Of a stretch of DNA of 64,000 bases, positions 35,319 through 47,500 are shown piece by piece. The notes beneath the pieces were generated by a model. That model was not told the origin of the DNA and made no database searches. It worked only from the letters and a program-made list of their open reading frames with translations. Every line of letters begins with the position of its first letter. Position 1 is the stretch's first letter. The position numbers and the translations under genes were made by a program. The stretch lies in contig CM034541.1 of the NCBI GenBank assembly GCA_020002185.1, positions 32,056,861-32,120,860 on the forward strand, given 5' to 3'. Source of the DNA: Paraescarpia echinospica. Lineage: Eukaryota; Annelida; Polychaeta; Sabellida; Siboglinidae.

Positions 35319-35370
35319 ACGGATATTCGATTTGATGGAAAGGGTGCTTTGGTTACCGGTGCTGGTAAAG
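35319..35370 (+). pseudogene. Orphan first exon of a DCXR-like paralogue, start codon lost (left arm)
   Basis: 52 bp aligned base for base with exon 1 of gene A, ending in a good donor (GTAAGC at 35371). The ATG is ACG at 35319-35321. It encodes DIRFDGKGALVTGAGKG, so it keeps the canonical GAGKG loop with K17 that genes A and B have lost. The next exons are not found before the central CR1, 120 bp on. Upstream sequence also resembles the 5' UTR of gene A. Confidence 0.75.
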
Positions 35371-35490
35371 GTAAGCCCTACTAATTATGTGGTGTTTAGG
35401 CAAATAATGGCGAGGTTTGACGTCAGGTCGTCGGTAGCTGCAAGCAGATCAGCAGCTTATACCATACAATATACAATAGAAGACAATATT

Positions 35491-36768
35491 TAACAAGATT
35501 TAACAAGATTGCCATCCAGAGAATTAACTCTAGATGGCAGGTGGACAAGGAAGCGTTTTGGCTTATCGAGAGTCCAACCCTTTTATCTACATATATTCAA
35601 CCCTTCTGAGGTATGTGTCGATTTTATTTTTAAACATATTCACACTACTAGCACCCACACAATCATCAGATAATATGTTCCATTCATTCACAGTCTTTTG
35701 TAAAAATTAGAACTTTCTTACGTCTAATCTTCACTGCTCCTTTACTAATGTAACTTTATGTTCTCTAGTCTTTCTATCTTTCTTAACTGAAAAAAAACAT
35801 ATTTCTATCAATATTTTCATAACCATTCAATATTGTAAACACTTCTATCTGATCTCCTCTCAATCTCCTGGTCTCTAATGTTGTTAACCCACATTCTTTT
35901 AGGCGTTTTTCATAACTAAGATCCCTCAGTTTTCGTATCATTTTAGTCGCTCTCCTCTGTACACTTTCTAGCATATCTATGTCCTTCTTGCGGTATGGCC
36001 TCCACGCTTGTATACAATATTCTAAATGAGGCCTAACTATTGTTTTGTACAGCGGTATTATTAGTTCTTTTTCTTTATATGCTATATTTCGCCTAATCAA
36101 TCCAAGGATTTGATTTCCTTTTGAAGCTGCAATTCCACACTGCTCTGAAACCTTCATGTCAGCACTAATTGTCAGCCCTAAGTCTTTTTCTGTTACAGTA
36201 GTACTTAGTACAGTTCCCCCCATTGTATATTCTACATATTCGTTCCCATGTCCTGTGTGAAGGCATTTATATTTCCGAAAAATGAACAACATTTGCCACT
36301 TTTCAGACCATTTGATCAACCTGTCAAGATCATCTTGTAAATGATGTCTATTTCCATCACTTTTAATCCTTCTAAACACTTTTGTATCATCTGCAAATTT
36401 CAACACCTTGCTAGCTATATCATCGTCCAAATCGTTTATATATATATTAAGAATAATATAGGTCCCAGTACTGATCCCTGTGGAACCCCACTCAAATCTG
36501 ATTTCCAGTTTGAAGCCTCCCCATCAACAACTACCCGTTGTTTTCTGTCAATCAACCATTTTTCTATCCAGTTAATTATACCATTTCCTATGCCATGTGC
36601 CTTTAGTTTAAGCAGTAATCTTTGATGTGGCACTTTGTCGAAAGCTTTTTGAAAATCTAAGTAGATGATATCTACTGGTGATCCATCACCTACCCACTTA
36701 GTGATATCTTCCAAAAAATATAACACATGTTGAGATGGGTTTATTAAGTTATGTTTAACAAGAAAATC
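35491..36768 (-). mobile_element. 3' half of the central CR1 element, left-arm copy
   Basis: Mirror of 38316-39594. From the inner end it has [31 protein letters not shown], an intact [10 protein letters not shown] box and the thumb region to [20 protein letters not shown]. The tail is two AATCTTGTTA units at 35491-35513. It is truncated exactly at the palindrome's inner border. Confidence 0.92.
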
Positions 36769-38315
36769 TCTGGAAAATGCAAGGAGCATAGTAAACAAAA
36801 GAAATGAACTAAACATTATGGTAGTAGATATTGACCCTCACATAATAGGTATAACCGAATCATGGGCAACCACCGATATATCAGATGCCGAACTGGGACT
36901 GACAGGATATGTAATGATTAGGAAATATAGAATATGAAGAAGGGAAGGTGGAGTTATTTTATATATTAAAGAATCTATGCAGGCTTATGAAATAAAATTA
37001 GACAGAGAAGCAGATTGCGAAGAAGCTGTTTGGTCTAACATAGTTACAGGAAACTCAACGTTAACGGTTGGATTAGTTTATTGAAGTCCAAACATAAGCA
37101 TAGAAGAGAATGAAAAAATATAAAACGCTGTAAGGGAAGTGAGCAAACGGGACTGTGTTATTGTGGGGGATTTTAACCGTGGGCATATAAAATGGAAATC
37201 TCTACAGATTATGGGTAGTGAGGACCACAAGTTTTTAGTTTTAGTACAAGATAGTTTCCTTTCTCAACATGTGCTAGAACCAACCAGGGGAGAGAATGTG
37301 TTAGACGTAGTTTTGTCCTCACAGAATGAATTAGTTGGAAATGTCAAATTATGTGAGCCTCTGGGAATTATTGATCGCAACCAGATACATTTTACCATCA
37401 AAGTAAAATCAGAAAGAAATAATAAAAAGCAGTTAAGGAGAAATTTCCACAAAGGAAGATATAAGGAAATGAGGAAATATTTAGCAAAGACAGACTGGAA
37501 TAACACACTGAAGAATAAGACAGCAACATAATGCTGGAATATCTTAAAGATTGAAATAGATTGCATCGTAGATAAATTTGTTCCTTTCAAAAAACAAGGG
37601 AAACGGACCAGAAAGAAATACTTATCGAAAGAAGCCATTAGAAAAATTAAGTATAAACAAATGATGTGGAAGTCATATAAACGTACTGGAAATGACGAAG
37701 ACTACAACATTTATAAAGAAGCACTAAACCAAGCTACAGCTGAAATTAGAAATTCAAAGAGAAGCTATGAACATAAATTAGCTTGTAATATAAAACATGA
37801 CTGCAAGAGTTTGTATGCGTATGTTCGAAGCAAACAGGCAGTTCAGGATAAGGTCGGTCCTCTAGAAGATAGTGCTGGAAACATAATATCAGAAGGATTC
37901 TTAATGGCAGAAGACCTGAATGAGTATCTTAGTTCAGTGTTTACCAGAGAAGACACTAGTTCACTGCCTGTACCAGAGGCTAAGTTCAAGGGGGCAGAAC
38001 CAGACTATTTAAGACAGTTAATTGTAACCCCAGAAATGGTAGCTAAGAAAATTAGGGCTATGAAGGATAATAAATCACCTGGAGTGAATGGTATTCCACC
38101 CAAACTACTATTGGAAATTGTAGAACAAATTAGCATACCTCTTGTAACAGTTTTCAACTTGTCATTAGAAGAGGGAGTGGTTCTTTTAGAATGGAAAGAA
38201 GCAAACATTATACAGTTATTTAGAAAAGGTTCGATAAACAAGTCAAACAATTATAGACCAGTTAACATCGGTGATTTGTAAATTATTAGAAAGACTAATT
38301 AAAGATCACATGGTG
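36769..38315 (+). other. Unique spacer (1547 bp) at the centre of the inverted repeat
   Basis: The spacer consists entirely of the ORF2 endonuclease and the first part of the RT of a CR1-like element. That element continues without interruption into the right arm. There is no N run at or near the centre, so the assembler had contiguous sequence across it. Confidence 0.9.
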
Positions 38316-39594
38316 GATTTTCTTGTTAAACATAACTTAATAAACCCATCTCAACATGTGTTATATTTTTTGGAAGATATCACTAAGTGAGTAGGTGATG
38401 GATCACCAGTAGATATCATCTACTTAGATTTTCAAAAAGCTTTCGACAAAGTGCCACATCAAAGATTACTGCTTAAACTAAAGGCACATGGCATAGGAAA
38501 TGGTATAATTAACTGGATAGAAAAATGGCTGATTGACAGAAAACAACGGGTAGTTGTTGATGGGGAGGCTTCAAACTGGAAATCAGATTTGAGTGGGGTT
38601 CCACAGGGATCAGTACTGGGACCTATATTATTCTTAATATATATAAACGATTTGGACGATGATATAGCTAGCAAGGTGTTGAAATTTGCACATGATACAA
38701 AAGTGTTTAGAAGGATTAAAAGTGATGGAAATAGACAGCATTTACACGATGATCTTGACAGGTTGATCAAATGGTCTGAAAAGTGGCAAATGTTGTTCAA
38801 TTTTCGGAAATATAAATGCCTTCACACAGGACATGGGAACGAATATGTAGAATATACAATGGGGGGAACTGTACTAAGTACTACTGTAAAAGAAAAAGAC
38901 TTAGGGCTGACAATTAGTGCTGACATGAAGGTTTCAGAGCAGTGTGGAATTGCAGCTTCAAAAGGAAATCAAATCCTTGGATTGATTAGGCGAAATATAG
39001 CATATAAAGAAAAAGAACTAATAATACCGCTGTACAAAACAATAGTTAGGCCTCATTTAGAATATTGTATACAAGCGTGGAGGCCATACCGCAAGAAGGA
39101 CATAGATATGCTAGAAAGTGTACAGAGGAGAGCGACTAAAATGATACGAAAACTGAGGGATCTTAGTTATGAAAAACGCCTAAAAGAATGTGGGTTAACA
39201 ACATTAGAGACCAGGAGATTGAGAGGAGATCAGATAGAAGTGTTTACAATATTGAATGGTTATGAAAATATTGATAGAAATATGTTTTTTTTTCAGTTAA
39301 GAAAGATAGAAAGACTAGAGAACATAAAGTTACATTAGTAAAGGAGCAGTGAAGATTAGACGTAAGAAAGTTCTCATTTTTACAAAGGACTGTGAATAAA
39401 TGGAACAGATTATCTGATGATTGTGTGGGTGCTAGTAGTGTGAATATGTTTAAAAATAAAATCGACACATACCTCAGAAGGGTTGGATATATGTAGATAA
39501 AAGGGTTGGACTCTCGATAAGCCAAAAGGCTTCCTTGTCCACCTGCCATCTAGAGTTAATTCTCTGGATGGCAATCTTGTTAAATCTTGTTAAA
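36769..39594 (+). mobile_element. Near complete ORF2 of a dead CR1-like element spanning spacer and right arm
   Basis: Blocks in order: NARSIVNKRNELNIMVVDID, HIIGITESWA, IVGDFN (37153), an altered SDH box as IDRNQIHF (37370), and a linker. RT blocks follow: [48 protein letters not shown], a catalytic box read as FAHD (38687) instead of FADD, and [10 protein letters not shown]. It ends SVNMFKNKIDTYLRRVGYM near 39495. The tail is AATCTTGTTA units at 39572-39594. In-frame stops occur near 36938, 37082, 37121, 37529 and 38388, with a frameshift near 38280. ORF1 is absent because the inversion cuts the element at its ORF2 start. Confidence 0.92.
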
Positions 39595-39712
39595 TATTGT
39601 CTTCTATTGTATATTGTATGGTATAAGCTGCTGATCTGCTTGCAGCTACCGACGACCTGACGTCAAACCTCGCCATTATTTGCCTAAACACCACATAATT
39701 AGTAGGGCTTAC

Positions 39713-39764
39713 CTTTACCAGCACCGGTAACCAAAGCACACTTTCCATCAAATCGAATATCCGT
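39713..39764 (-). pseudogene. Orphan first exon of a DCXR-like paralogue, start codon lost (right arm)
   Basis: Mirror of 35319-35370. It has the same ACG in place of ATG, one further change (GKC instead of GKG), and an intact donor. Confidence 0.75.
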
Positions 39765-40591
39765 ATATTGTATTAATTCTTGCCTTTGCAACAAAACGTG
39801 GTTTGTCCTATCGTGTGACGTGTCCATTTGAAAAGGTAATTGTGATACGTAATTCTCGTAATAACGTATCCTTTACATAATAAACAAATTTGACTCATTA
39901 TCCTATGCCCAGTGGCAGCGCGAACCTAAACGAATAACATACTACAAGGTAAGATTCCGCCGCTAAAAGAATGATCAAATTCATTTATTAATAAGTTGCA
40001 GAAGACTCCATTGTTCGGCTTTCTTCAAAGCAGACACCTTTACTCAATCTTATACAATCTTTTCAAGTTTACAAGAATCTTTTTCCTTCCATTTATCTTC
40101 TTCCCCAGTATCCCAGAGTTGTACCTATCTACTCCGCCCACATGCAATGTCCATCGTTGGGGACGACAGGCACTGGTCGTCTCCAAATATATCAACCAAA
40201 TACATATTAGACCCCACTGCTCTGGCTAAGTTCGAGTACTGGCAGCAACTAAAATTAACAGAAGCTGCTAGGTGTTCAGTTAGCTGATTTTACCTTTGAG
40301 AATACATTTCTAAGAGACAGAGAATAGTTACGAAGGCCGAGTGTCATCTTAAAGTGTGTGTATGCGCGCTAACGTGTGTGCGTACGTACTGACGAATTTG
40401 ATTGTTTGTTTGTGCACTTGGTGTGCGTGTGTGTATTTTGACCGTTATCTGGTTTGTTTTAGGTGATTATTTTGGGGTGTTTGTTAAGTGTATGCACACC
40501 ACTTTATTCCGCGAGCGCCTCTTTGAGATAATTAAACCATTTAGGTGTGCATACACTTAACAATATATATATTATATATATATATACACAA

Positions 40592-40633
<42 letters not shown>

Positions 40634-40680
40634 CGGGGTGTTTGTTAAGTGGATGCACACCTAAATGTATATGTACACAC

Positions 40681-40711
<31 letters not shown>

Positions 40712-41351
40712 CATAATATATATATATATATAATTTATACTATACAACATAAACGCACATTGAACCCTAAATAACCAAAACGTAAGTAAAACACTCGAAA
40801 CACTATTAGTTTTAATGGCACAGGAGATTAATCGATTAATTCTGAAACATAATTTGCAGACCAGTTCAATTAAACAGCAAGTAACACCAACCAAGAAAAT
40901 GATATATCCCATTATTACAAAATGTACCATTTGCAATATATAAACGCAATTTAACAAAACAATTGTGTTGGCAGAATGGGTCTGAACAGATGTATGACAT
41001 TCACACAACCTACAGTAATGAAAATACAATATATATATACATATATATATATATATATTGAGTTAACTGAAGTTAATTGTATTAAAGTTAGTTCTCAGTT
41101 GCATTGAAAAAGTTTGTAATTAAATTATATTGACCTGATAAATATGTGGAGCTACCTTAATTAAATTAAAAAAATTCAGAGTTAATTGCAATTTAATTAT
41201 GTAACTGTTCAATTCAGTCGCTACTTGTCTGCTGTGTAGTAAGCAAAGCGTAATGTGCGGTCTGGTTTGAATAACTTTGTTGTGTTGTTCTACATATATA
41301 TATATATACACACACACAAATATATATATATATATATATGTATAATTTATG

Positions 41352-41430
41352 CGTGTGGAGCGCGGTGGCTTAGTGCCCAGGGTATCGGACACACTTAAGA
41401 TATACGGTTTTCGAATCCTCCTTTTCGAAT
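41352..41430 (+). repeat. tRNA-like SINE head fragment (right arm)
   Basis: Mirror of 33640-33715, with the A-box-like GGTGGCTTAGTGCC and the B-box-like GGTTTTCGAATCC. Confidence 0.5.
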
Positions 41431-41598
41431 CTTGCATCAATCCAACATAGGCTGTATCCCCACAGTTGCTCTAGAATCTAGAGCCTTGGTGAAAGAGGCA
41501 GGTACCATTGTTTAATTGCAATTTTACTCCACTAAATTCTTCTTTATTGTCTTTTAAGAAATACTATAAGGCGTAAGATCTTTATTTTACTAACTATT

Positions 41599-44500
41599 CT
41601 ACTCGGCTGATCTGCCACCATCAACCATCAGTGTAACTCCGTTGATCATGTCTGCCTTGTCACTCAACAAGTACAACACAGGGTGGACGATGTCCTTTAC
41701 TTCTGCAAAGAAAAACGCATGATTTAGATACCAAAGGAATTTCCTGCAGAAAGTTAACACGTGACAGTTCAGTGATCAGTGAACAGTTTATTATACATGC
41801 ACGCTCGCGCGCACGCACGCACATTCAAGTATAACCGTGGATGCGTACTAATATTAATAAAATATAATATTCACATATTTCAACTTAAAGGTTCAGGTTA
41901 AATTAAAATCATCTGTACAAAAACATATATCTAATTAACAATGATCACATTTAAATTTTACACACTATACAATTGCGCAATAGAGTCAGAACAACATAAC
42001 TTTAAAATAAGTATTTTTAAAAACACCCATAACAAATAATTGTTGTTGCCGCTTCAGGTAATCTTTTTTGTATAACTCTTAATTTTTTTTTCTATCGGAT
42101 TTGCATTAATGTCTCTGTTATCGACATAACGATTACCTGGAAACTTTCCTTGTGGTATTTTCGAAAGGACTGCAGCTTTTTGAACTGGATCTGACCAGAT
42201 GCGTTTCCCCATGGGAGTCATCACAACGGTTGGGTTGACGCAGTTTACTCGAATCTAAAAGGTGTGACAATGGTCATTATTTCTAATACAGATTACTAAA
42301 ATACAACGTAAAATTATTGATGCAAACAAATTAATGGTGAATTGTGCGCACTTTTCTAATATATGTTCCCAACCATCTAAATAGAAGATATATATAAATA
42401 TTTCATCAAGCAACGGTGTGCGCCGTGGCCGAGTGGTTAGGGTGCCGGACTGTCCACTGGAGGGACTGGGGTTCGAATTTCGTCACCGGCTTGGGCTGGG
42501 TTCGGTGGTGGTTCTGCCGCCGTGTCGAAACTTCGCAATTTCATTCACCCTAAGTCGCACCCTTTCAACCCTCACCAGCCCGTGTGGAAGTGTAGGCCAA
42601 AAACACCAGCATGCAAAATACAATGAAGCCAAGGTCCCCTAGCAGTCCGCAGCAACATCTCGAAAAAGTATATGATCAAGGAGTCGGTTTGGGTCAACTA
42701 GGGCTACATGAAGGGGTGCTACGAATCTCTGGGTTAAGAAGAGCCTCCGCGAGAAGGTATGTAGACTGAAGATAGCAACATATAACGTAAGAAATCTACT
42801 AAAAAATGAACATATACAAGAATTGGAGGAAGAACGTAGGGAAACCAGGTAGGTATGGGATGTGATAAATCAGAAGAAAAGAGAAGTGCTTCACTTACTA
42901 ACGAAGCGACCACCTACAATACCATTCCACGGCGAACAACGGCCATGCAGGAGTAAGCTTTCTCGTAAAAAATGGAAAGAGGGTTATCAGCCCCACTGTA
43001 GCAGAACTTGTTCGTTGCTTAACAAAGCCCTACAAACTGAAGATAATACAAACAGAAAGTTCAGGATCAGGTCGGTCCTCTAGAAAATAGGGATTTTTAA
43101 TGGCAGAAGGACTGAAACTTTAGTTCTGTGTTTACCATGTAAGATATTAATTCACAGTCAGTACCAGAGGTTAAGTTCAAATCAGGCGGATTCAAACAAT
43201 TTAGGACAGTTAATTGTAACCCCGGAAATGGTAGTTAAGAAAATAAGGGCTATGAAGGTAATAAATCACCTGGACTAAATGTGATTTCGCCCAAACTACA
43301 ATTTGCAATTGTAGAACAAATTAGCTTACCGCTTCCAACAGGTTTCAATTAGTCATTAGAAGGGGGAGCGGTTCCTTTAGAATGGAAAGAAGCAAACATT
43401 AAACCGTTATTTAAAAAAGGTTCGAGAAACAAGTCAGAGAACTATAGACCAATGAGTTTTATATCGGTGATTTGCCAATTACTAGAAAGACTAATTAAAG
43501 ATCACATCGTGGATTTTCATATTAAACATATTAATACATAAATGTCTGCTTGACAGAAGATAACGGGTAATAGTTGATGGGGAGGCTTCACACTGGAAAT
43601 CAGTTTTGAGTGGGGTACCACAGGGATCAGTACTGGTACATATATTATTCTTAATATATATTAACGATTTTGACGATGATATAACAAGCAAGGTGTTGAC
43701 ATTTGCGGATGATACAAAAGTGTTAAGAACGATTAAAAGTGATGGAGATAGACAGCATTTAAAACACGATCTTGACAGGTTGATCATATGGTCTGAAAAG
43801 TGGCAAATGTTGTTAATTTTTTGGAAATGTAAATGCCTCCACACAGGAGGTGGGAACGGAGACGTACAATATGCAATGGGGGTACTGTATTAAGTACTAC
43901 TGTAAAAGAAAAGGACTTAGGGTTAACCATTAGTGCTGATGTGAAGGTTTCAGAGCAGTGCGGAATTGCAGCTTCAAAGGGAAATCAAATCCTTGGATTA
44001 ATTAGGCGAAATATAGCGTACAATGAAAAACTAACGATACCATTGTACAAACAACAATTAAGCATCATTTAGAATATACTATACAAGCATGGAGGCCATA
44101 TCGCAAGAAGGACATAGCTATGCTGGAAAGAGTACAGAAAAGAGCGACTAAAATGATACCAAAACTGATGGATCTTAGTTATAAAATTCGTCGAAAAGAA
44201 TGTGGTTTAACAACACTAGAGATCAGGAGATTGAGAGTACATCAGATAACAGTTTTTTAAATATTGAATGGTTATGAAAATATTGATAGAATTATGTTTT
44301 TCTCGTTAAATCTTGTTAAATCTTGTTAAATCTTGTTAAACTTCCACAACGACGTGGATGAGACCTTAGAAAGCCAAACCACTCCACAATAGCGATGGGA
44401 GACTTCAATGGGCAAGTAAGGAAGCGAAAAAAATATTTCGAAAACGGCAACAGACACATTTGGCATAAATGAGAGAAACGAAAGAGGCGACACCTTGGTA

Positions 44501-47500
44501 GAATGGGCAACATCAGGAAAGTACAAAATCATGAATACCATGTTTCAGAAGAAAGCAGGGAGGAGATGGACGTGAAAAGCCCAAATGGAGAAAAGAAGAA
44601 CGAAATTTACTACATCCTGACAAACAGGCCAGACATGGTCACTGACGAAATTGTCATGAACCAAGTCAACATCGGAAGTGACCACAAAATGGTAATGAGC
44701 AACATCAAACTAGACGCCATAAACAAGAGAACACCAAGTGTAGATACCACACAAATAGGAACAAAAAAGAATTCCAACTCAAAATGCGAAATCGATTCGA
44801 GACACTACAAGAATTAGACGACATCGACACCATCAGTGAAAACTTCATTGAGATGATCCAACTAAGTGCGACAATTATAGCCAAAGCAATCAACAGGCAT
44901 GTAAAGACGACAATATCATCACCGACACGAGCACTGATGAAGAAACGACGAGAAACGATGGATAACGGCGACCGTAAAACACAAATAAAGTGCGCAAAAA
45001 TATACAAGACCATCAAAAAGAAAGTGAAGGAGAACATCAGGAAGTCCAAACAAGAGATCATACGAGAAACGATTATGGTTTCGCCGATGACATATTCACA
45101 TGCGCTACTACACCGCAAGAACTACCAAATGGCTGCCGGAGCTAGCTGATGAAAGTGAAAAACAAGCTCTGAAGATGAACATTTCGACGACAAATGTGAT
45201 GCTAAAAAATGACACCAATATATATATCAACACCATCCTGATAGAAAACGTAGAAAGCTACGTATATCTGGGACAGCGATACAGCATCAGAGACACAAGC
45301 CAAGACAAGGAGATTCAAAGAAGAATCACCGCCGGCTGGATAGCAGAGACATGTCTACAACTCATGCGTACTTCCAACGATGACATACGGCGCCGAAACA
45401 TGGGCACTCACCTTCCAGGCAAAGAACAAGCTAGCAGCCGCACAAACAAAGATGGAAAGAAGTATGTTAAACATCACATATCGGTTGAGAAAAACAAATT
45501 CGGTAAGAGAGAAGACAAAGGGCATAGACGTGAGAGAACAAATCAAAAGACAGAAGTGGACCTGGACAGCAAACTACGAGATAGCCGATGGACATCGCGT
45601 ATCACAACCTGGATACCTTTACGAAGGGGAACGATCTAGAGGAAGCCCGGCGAGACGGTGGAGAGACGAATTAGACGAGTACTGGAAGGGAATCATCTGG
45701 CAGAGGATAGCGCAAGACAGGCAGATTTGGAAACGGCATGCTGAGGCCTTCGCCCAACCACGAGACTACGGCTGCACAATGATGATGGTGATGATGATGA
45801 TGAACGGTGTGCTTTATTTTTCAGTGACGACATTCACTGCAAAATAAAGTGGGACTTTTCAACTATGCAGCGTTCTCTCTTGTAACAGAAAAGGCCTTTA
45901 GTGTATTCGTTTAAAGGCTCTCCTGAGTTTAACATTTTGGGGCGTTTAAAAACTATATAAAATATAATTCATACCAACATACCTTGGCAGAATTCCTAAA
46001 TAGTGTTTTTCTGGCATTCCAATAATATCAACAATTATTTACCAACAGGCGAATAATAGTTGTTTTTAATAACATGTATCTTTCGGGAAGATGGCTGTAC
46101 AATAAACACGTCAATTCTATGGCACGGACAGAAAACTGAAGCAAACAAATTAAAAAAAGTGCAAAGTAATAGTAACGTACATCTTACAGCTACGAACAAA
46201 CACGCAATGAACTATTCGATCCATTTGTTGTACCATTCGATAGATTTGATTCAATGATCTAAAACAATAGGTAATTTACCTGATGAGGACCAAGTTCCAG
46301 TGCCATAACTCTCATGACTTGATCAAGAGCCCCCTTTGAGACACAATACGACAGGAGATTTTCTACAGCCCGCCCAGACGCTCTTGAGGAAATGTGTACT
46401 ATGGCGCCACCCTTGCCTCTCTCAACCATGCCTTTTGCTACTACCTTGAAAACAATATTTCACACATATCAATGTCAAGTGTGTGCGTGTGTGTGCGTTG
46501 GCTTATGCTTATGTAGTTAACATCCAAACTTACAGTAATTCCAACGCAGTATTATTGTTTGGTAGTTATTATTGCATAGCATTTCTTCATGAACTTTTTA
46601 AACATCGTTAACATCGCTTTCAAGCAAGAAAAGGAAAAGAGGAAGACCACAGAAGAAGTGGAGAGGTCAAATCATGTATAACACTGGACTCCTGTTATTA
46701 ACAGCAGAACGTTGTGCTTTGATGTTGATAACGGGAGGCCAGTGTTATGTTTGGTAACATTGACCTAATAGGAGGAACAGAAAACGAATCCCAACGATCA
46801 TCTCTGTCTAGGTTTGAGTGAGTGAATGAGTGAATAAGTGAGTGAGTAAGTAAGTGAATGAGTAAATGAGTGAGCAAGTCAGAGGGTGTCTGGATAAATT
46901 TAGATGTAAGTGTGTGACATCACGAAGGACAGCAAGAAGTCAAGTTGGCTGTGTATATAAGTCAAGTTTTTAACCTCTATGTAATTGGTAAACTGGAGCT
47001 CATCTGTTTTGCATTGTACCGATATTGATAGTGTTCAACACTTTGAATTGTGTTCGCCAAAGAGTTCGGTATTTCGAGGTATTTGGCGCCGAAGAAGTGT
47101 TTTATATCGCATTACAATGTGTCGCCTTTCAGCACAAACTCGACCAGAGATAGGCATTTGAATGAATGAATGAGTGAATGAATGAACAAACGTAAGCAAA
47201 CATGAAGTTGTATTACCTGTGAAATGTTTATTACGGCTTTGACGTTGACATCAAATGTTCTGAAATAAACATACATCCCAATTACTTTTTAAAACATGCC
47301 TCAGTAACCGTAACAAATTGTGTACATCTCAGACGTCATATACGAACTCAATAGTATATGCACGAGTGTGGAAAACGATTTAATTTAATAGATAATAAAA
47401 ACGTGAGGCTTATTATATTATTGTTATAAGTGATCAACATCACTGATAGAAGATACGTATTAGAGGAGTTTGCGTACTATTTGAATCTTAGTTCATATTT

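Larger units (their letters stand above)
22986..36768 (+). repeat. Left arm of a giant inverted repeat (partner 38316-52112)
   Basis: Every landmark has a reverse-complement partner in the right arm. The coordinate sum drifts only from 75098 (outer end) through about 75023 (gene exons 1-2), 75057 (exon 3) and 75068 (exon 6) to 75084 (inner end), the drift reflecting indels. All seven exons of gene A match gene B, and the nested retroelements, tRNA-like repeats and orphan exon match too. Identity ends sharply at AACAAGAAAATC (36768). Substitutions are visible but sparse, on the order of one or two per hundred in stretches compared by eye. Confidence 0.97.

Noticed and set aside
42418..42490. 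tRNA-Ser/Leu-like gene with A and B boxes
   Set aside because: Acceptor and T stems do not pair properly and the sequence runs into a SINE body, so it is called a SINE head.
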